Shown piece after piece: positions 59,840 to 64,000 of a DNA stretch of 64,000 nt; position 1 is the stretch's first letter; each line of letters begins with the position of its first letter. The translations under genes and the position numbers were made by a program. Where the stretch lies: the NCBI GenBank assembly GCA_016716435.1, contig JADJWI010000003.1:1256231-1320230 (forward strand), written 5' to 3'. Origin of the DNA: Acidobacteriota bacterium. Its GTDB lineage: Bacteria; Acidobacteriota; Blastocatellia; Pyrinomonadales; Pyrinomonadaceae. The notes under the pieces are model-generated. The model ran no database searches. It was not told the origin of the DNA and worked only from the letters and a program-made list of their open reading frames with translations.

Positions 59840-60747
59840 CTAACGAAGATCGGGTTCAGAAACAAAATTCAGGTCGGACAGATCGGTATCTAGGTTTACG
59901 ACCCTTACTGGGTCGGGAAAAAGGTTCGCCCCGATGCCGCAGAGACGATATACGTTTGGCCGGAGGGCAGGCCCTCAATTGCGTAATATCCGAACTGGTT
60001 GGTTAAGGCCAAGACAGGTTCGTCAAGCTCGCCACCTTGCACCATGATCCGGACATTAGAAATGCCTCGGCCATCCGGTGCTATTGCTCGCCCGGAAATG
60101 CTTGCCGGAGCAGACGTTGGGCCAAGCGACGTCAGAGTAAGTGAAGCGGCGGAGACCGTACCGGTATCCGCGGCAGCACAATCCAAGAAACGCAAGGTCC
60201 AAGTCCCATTAGGGTTCGCAACCGGCAGAAAGACCGGGAACATTGATGTAAAGGCCGGGCCCGGATTGACTGGCGAGAATGGGCCGGATTCCTGGGTCCG
60301 ATAATTGCCACCCGGGATGTTGAAAGTGTTGCCTCCAGCTGCTGCTGCGGACCATATATTTCCAGTGTTTATGTCAGCGAAAGTATAGGTGCCGTTCAGG
60401 TTAGAACTATCCCCGAAGGAACCGGTAAGGCTCGTCCGGCCAACGTAGGCGAAGATCACATGTGACGTACCGTCTGGTGCTATCAGCAATACCTGAAGGT
60501 CGCCTATGCAGGTGTGTGTCATAGTGAAAGAAATGGTTGTCGATGTGACCGCTCCAAGCAATCCAGTAACTGCAAAATTGACATCTCTTGGAGCACCACA
60601 CGTAGGGTTAGGAGAAGTGCCGTCCGGAATTGCACCGGTTCCGGTGCCGGGAAACGTCTGGGATATCGTGGGAATGGAAAAAAGTGCGGCGACCGAGATT
60701 GCTAATAAAAATCTGTACAGTATAGGTTTGATCGAGGGGGTTGGCAT
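59840..60747 (-). CDS. Secreted P-domain and carboxypeptidase-regulatory-like protein, C-terminus frameshifted
   Basis: A signal peptide (SIKPILYRFLLAISVAALF) is followed by a proprotein-convertase P-domain-like region (DVNFAVTGLLGAVTSTTISF; DLQVLLIAPDGTSHVIF; NPNGTWTLRFLDCAAADTGT). The C-terminal part has carboxypeptidase-regulatory-like repeats (SISGRAIAPDGRGISNVRIM). The frame ends early after FFPTQ, at 59905. One added T in the T5 run at 59922-59926 lets it continue as FFPDPVRVVNLDTDLSDLNF and stop at 59840, which is a natural end for this family. The coordinates given include this extension. Start ATG at 60747 follows GGGAGA. About 30 extra codons upstream are open but unlikely. Confidence 0.78.
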
Positions 60748-60837
60748 AGTGAGATTCTCCCGGATGATTGTATAGCCGTTGCCGGCCAATTCCGATGATA
60801 ATGCAGAGTCGAAATGAAAGTCAACCATGTTAAACAA

Positions 60838-62721
60838 TCATGCCTGCACTATCTGCTTGATCCGGCCTCGTTCAAATTCCGGCAAAGCCCCGAAGACCTG
60901 CAAAGCGTATTTGACGTTACCGAACGGAGCTGAAACCTGAACGCCTGCGATGACATCCCGCACCTCGAGCAAGGATTCGCGAGCGATCTTGATGCCTTCC
61001 TCGCGTGCCTCGTCCTTTCCTTTCTCCGAAGCGACCCGCATCCGATCAGGTATCTCGGGCGTGACGTTCACACCCGGCACCTCGTTGTGCAGGAACTCGG
61101 CATTGCGGAAGCTGACGAGCGGCCAGATGCCGGCGACGATCGGGATCTTGACGTGGGCGATGCGGTCGATGAACGACCGAAGCTGCTCGGTGTCAAAAAC
61201 GGGCTGGGTGATGGCATATTCCGCACCGGCCTCGACTTTCCACTCGAATCTGCGGATCTCCTCATCGATGTTTACCGCACCGGGTTTCACGCCGACGCCG
61301 ATCGAAAACGCAGTCGGTTTCCGATCAGGTTATTGCCGATGTCGAGACCGTGGTTGAGTTTATTGACCATATTGGTCAGGCCGATGGCGTCAATGTCAAA
61401 GACCGCCTCGTCGCATCAGGGTAAGGCCCATCTTCGGAGCGGGTCACCGGTGATCAAGAGAAGGTTGTGCAGGTCAAGAGCCGCGGCCCGAGCAGGTCGG
61501 ACATCATCCAGGCAGGTTCGGTCGCGGCAGCGGTAGTGGAGCACGGCCTCGATGCCGATCTCGCGTTCGACGAGGACGGCCGTCGCCTGAGCGGACATCC
61601 GCGTCTGGGCCCGCGGGCCGTCAGGAATGTTAACCGCGTCAACACCGGCCTCTTTCAGCAAACGGATCGAATCGAGGCGTCGCCTGAGCGTCGCAGCCCC
61701 TAGGCAGGAGCACTTCGACCGAGGTGACGAACTCGCCCTGGGCGATCTTTGCCGACCAGCGGGAGGCGTTCCTCTGGTGCAACGACCAGAAACATCTCCG
61801 GGTTTGAGTTCGGTGACGCTCACGTGCTTTACGCGCCGATTGGTGAAGCTGTCGCGGGCTGATCGAGCGGATCGCATCGGCGATCAGCTTGATGTGGGTC
61901 GGAGGTTGTGCCGCAGCAGCCGCCGACTGAAGTTCGCTCCGGCCTGGACGAAACGTTTTGCAAAGGTCGCCATGTATTCGGGCGAGCCATGTAAAACTGG
62001 CGGCCCTGTACATCGCGGAAGCCCGGCGTTCGGCTGGGCGGAAGCGGGAGCTCGGTCACGGCCCGCATCTTTTCCAGTGCTGAGAGAACGTGGGTCGGGC
62101 CCATTCCGCAGTTGAGTCCGATGACGTCAACACCGGAGTCTTTCGAGCTCTGCGGTGAACGTCTCAAGCGGTTCCAAACTTGTTTTGCCATGGTCCTGGA
62201 TCGTCATCTGGGCGACGATAGGAGATCGCAGATCTCCTTTACAGCAAGGATGGCCTGTTCGATCACTGACAGTTCGGAGAAAGTCTCCAGAATGAATAGA
62301 TCGACGCCGCCTTCGAGCAGGCCTCTGCCTGCTCGCGGAAAAGCTCGTGCTTCTTCGAACGATGTCGGGCCGAAGGGCTCGATCCGAAGCCCAAGCGGGC
62401 CGATCGCACCGGCGACGAACGCTTTGTCACCCGCAGCTTCGCGGGCAAGCCGGGCGGCGGCGATGTTGATCTCGCGGAGACGTGATTCGAGGCCGTATTG
62501 CTGAAGCTTGTGCCGCGTTGCTCCGAAGGAGTTCGTTTCGATGACGTCCGCACCGGCCTTCACGTATTCGGCGTGGACCTCGCGGACGAGGTCCGGTGAG
62601 TTCAGGTTTAGCTCGTCATAGCTGCGGTTGATGTAAACGCCTTTGTCGTAAAGCCGGGTGCCGACCGCCCCGTCAAATACAAAAACGCCGTCGGGGCAAG
62701 CAATTCACGAAAATCTCTCAT
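60838..62721 (-). pseudogene. Bifunctional homocysteine S-methyltransferase / methylenetetrahydrofolate reductase, multiply frameshifted
   Basis: The frame opens MRDFRELLAP at 62721. Then, in a shifted frame, come DGVFVFDGAVGTRLYDKGVY (homocysteine-methyltransferase start) and VIETNSFGATRHKLQQYGLE. IGLNCGMGPTHVL and NFIGGCCGTTP-like words with the GGCCGT zinc Cys region follow. Later fragments EFVTSVEVL...LLKEAGVDAVNIPDG and the intact 60838-61290 (DEEIRRFEWKVEAGAEYAIT) give the MetF barrel. Together they fit the YitJ-type fusion of about 627 residues, with probably ten or more frame changes. The first break needs an extra C in the run GCCCC near 62694, which looks like a homopolymer error. 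Confidence 0.75.
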
Positions 62722-62774
62722 AACTAAAGGTCTCGCCAAACAGCGAGCCTCAGATTCAGATCGATTGTCACTGG

Positions 62775-62822
62775 CTGTTTGCAGATTATTTAACGTGGTC
62801 GCAAGTCGCAATAACTCACCAC
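62775..62822 (-). ncRNA. Probable SAM-II riboswitch
   Basis: Read on the minus strand: GTGGTGAGTTATTGCGACTT then GCGACCACGTTAAATAATCT then GCAAACAG. The P1 stem GTGG/CCAC, the CCACGTTAAA core and the later GC-AAAC segment match the SAM-II class as remembered. TTATT and AATAA could form the pseudoknot. It sits 54 bases upstream of the homocysteine methyltransferase/MTHFR start. SAM-II controls methionine genes in several phyla. It has not been aligned to a covariance model. Confidence 0.6.
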
Positions 62823-62868
62823 GGATGTAAACCCGATAATGCGACTTCGGCGGCCAAGTGTCAAGGTT

Positions 62869-63696
62869 TCAGCGTTGACACCGCCTGCAAAAGAAGGTCG
62901 AGCGGCCGGCTTGTTTTAGTCGCATGATGCTTTCACCGCAAGCCGGGCATTCTTCGCCCTCGCGGCCGTAAACACTCCAATCCGGCGAATCCTGTTCGCC
63001 ATAAAAATTTCCGCCGATATTTCCGGGCTCGACCGGAACAGAACGGCTTGATTCTATCGCACGCTCAAGCACGGCGAGAATTGCCGAGTGGAGAAACTCG
63101 GCTTTCGGCTTTGTGAGCCTATCGGCACGTTTTCGCGGGTCGATGCGGGATTCGAACAGAGCCTCAGAGGCATAAATGTTGCCGAGCCCGCAGACTTTCG
63201 TTTGGTCGAGCAAAAATTCCTTGATAGGCCGCGATGAGGCCTTGAACTTTGACCTTAAATAATCGACCGAGAAATCTTCGCCGAAAGGCTCCGGAGCGAG
63301 CTTGCAAAGTTCCTTCGCGGCGTTTAGCTCATCGCTGCGGACGATGTTCATGAACCCGAAGTGCCGCTGATCGCTGAAATGGAGCGTCTCGCCCCCGAGA
63401 TCGAACTGGGCATGTGTAAAGCGCGGCGGTTCGGTGCCCTCGGCGGCGATCGAAAAACGACCGCTCATCCGAAGATGGACGATCAGAGTGCGATCGTTCT
63501 CAAGGTCAAAGAGAATATGCTTGCCGCGGCGGCAAATTGAATTGATGCGGGCGTTTGCGAGTTGAGCGTTGAAGTCCTCGGGCGCAAAAGCGGGTGCGAG
63601 CCTCGGGCGGTGGAGCATCGCTTGCTCGATCCGGCGGCCGCGGACGAGCAGGTCGAGATGGCTGGCGACGAGTTGGACCTCGGGTAATTCGGGCAT
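62869..63696 (-). CDS. mutM: Formamidopyrimidine-DNA glycosylase
   Basis: A 275-residue bifunctional glycosylase/AP lyase that removes 8-oxoguanine. MPELPEVQLVASHLD gives the catalytic Pro2 and Glu3. The helix-two-turn-helix region is around residues 130-180 (KASSRPIKEFLLDQTKVCGL then GNIYASEALF). The C-terminal zinc finger is C-x2-C...C-x2-C in CPACGESIMRLKQAGRSTFF then CRRC. It is intact, unlike its neighbours. Confidence 0.94.
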   Translation of the reverse strand: MPELPEVQLVASHLDLLVRGRRIEQAMLHRPRLAPAFAPEDFNAQLANARINSICRRGKHILFDLENDRTLIVHLRMSGRFSIAAEGTEPPRFTHAQFDLGGETLHFSDQRHFGFMNIVRSDELNAAKELCKLAPEPFGEDFSVDYLRSKFKASSRPIKEFLLDQTKVCGLGNIYASEALFESRIDPRKRADRLTKPKAEFLHSAILAVLERAIESSRSVPVEPGNIGGNFYGEQDSPDWSVYGREGEECPACGESIMRLKQAGRSTFFCRRCQR

Positions 63697-63709
63697 TTCG
63701 TGTTTCTAA

Positions 63710-64000
63710 GTGACGAAGTATCCGGTATCGTGGCTTTGTCGCCGGGCACCGGTCCCTTCGGTGATCGAACTGCTTCTGCCGATGAACGAACTTCGCCCGA
63801 CGACCGATCCATGAACCGCGGCACCTGCCGCGATCCGCAGAATGTCCCCAGATCACCGAGTTCTCGACGATCGCTTTCTCTTCAAGCATCACCCCGGGAC
63901 CGAGGACCGAATTTCGGACTGCTGAGTTCGGCTTTAACCACAGCCTTCGCCGAAGAGCGAAGAACGCCATCGACCGATGCGGCGGTCGCGATCTCGCTTG
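63710..64000 (-). pseudogene. Hexapeptide-repeat (LbH) C-terminal part of a nucleotidyltransferase-like protein, frameshifted and partial
   Basis: Fragments on the minus strand read LWLKPNSAVRNSVLGPGVML and EEKAIVENSVIWGH in one frame, RIAAGAAVHGSVVGRSSFIG then RSSSITEGT in a second, and GDKATIPDTSSLRNTK in a third. They are consecutive turns of a left-handed beta-helix as in NDP-sugar pyrophosphorylases. At least two frame changes are needed. The gene continues beyond the window edge. The true stop is uncertain (near 63708 or a few bases into the mutM start). Confidence 0.6.

Overview
The window looks like one stretch of a bacterial chromosome, most probably from the Acidobacteriota, class Blastocatellia (Pyrinomonas-like). 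This is inferred from gene content rather than from a marker gene. The clues are secreted proteins with DxDGDG (FG-GAP) repeats, secreted beta-propellers, an ECF sigma factor paired with a Ser/Thr kinase carrying a TolB-like propeller, an MglA/MglB pair, DUF4097 and MoxR/DUF58 genes, and RNase HI of the DGSSLGNG type. Coding density is high and there is no rRNA, CRISPR array, insertion sequence or prophage. Three tRNAs are present: Val-CAC on the minus strand, then Val-TAC and Asp-GTC together.

Layout. 1-11 kb: secreted propeller, type II NADH dehydrogenase, an AT-richer patch (AAA/DUF4143 ATPase and a small secreted protein), a ThiF/MoeB E1-like enzyme, and a three-gene operon (TspO-like membrane protein, fused aroD-aroE, zinc-ribbon protein). 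11-17 kb: pilin-like protein, MoxR ATPase and DUF58 protein, then an ECF sigma factor, its zinc-finger anti-sigma factor and a DUF4097 protein. 17-21.5 kb: an SbcC/Rad50-like ATPase without an SbcD partner, followed by three tandem small membrane proteins that look paralogous. A duplicated copy of the ATPase 3' end lies between the first two, and an RNase HI gene with a one-base frameshift follows. 21.5-29.5 kb: Ycf48-like propeller, a TPR protein-era-prmA operon, an RsbW/STAS partner-switch pair, and aroA. 29.5-35 kb: a vitamin B12 uptake locus with two cobalamin riboswitches, the first with a terminator before btuF-btuC-btuD and the second with a hairpin at the ribosome binding site of the TonB receptor. 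35.5-46 kb: gatB and a short-chain dehydrogenase, an acyltransferase, a large secreted M14 peptidase, flavin reductase, a polyprenyl synthase and secreted repeat proteins. 46-54 kb: tRNAs, kinase and ECF sigma factor, an AurF-like diiron protein next to OsmC, a 71-nt palindromic element, and mglA/mglB. 54-58.4 kb: a glmR(yvcK)-glmU-glmS amino-sugar operon.

58.4-64 kb: most genes are broken by multiple frameshifts although their protein motifs are well preserved. They are a GyrI-like protein, a quinone oxidoreductase, a P-domain protein, a homocysteine methyltransferase/MTHFR fusion and a hexapeptide-repeat protein; mutM is intact. Several breaks fall on homopolymer runs. The simplest reading is poor base accuracy in this part of the assembly rather than gene decay. 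A probable SAM-II riboswitch lies upstream of the methionine gene.

The best candidates for something new are the SbcC-like ATPase with its tandem small membrane proteins and duplicated tail, the AurF-like diiron protein next to OsmC, and the palindromic element at 52.5 kb.
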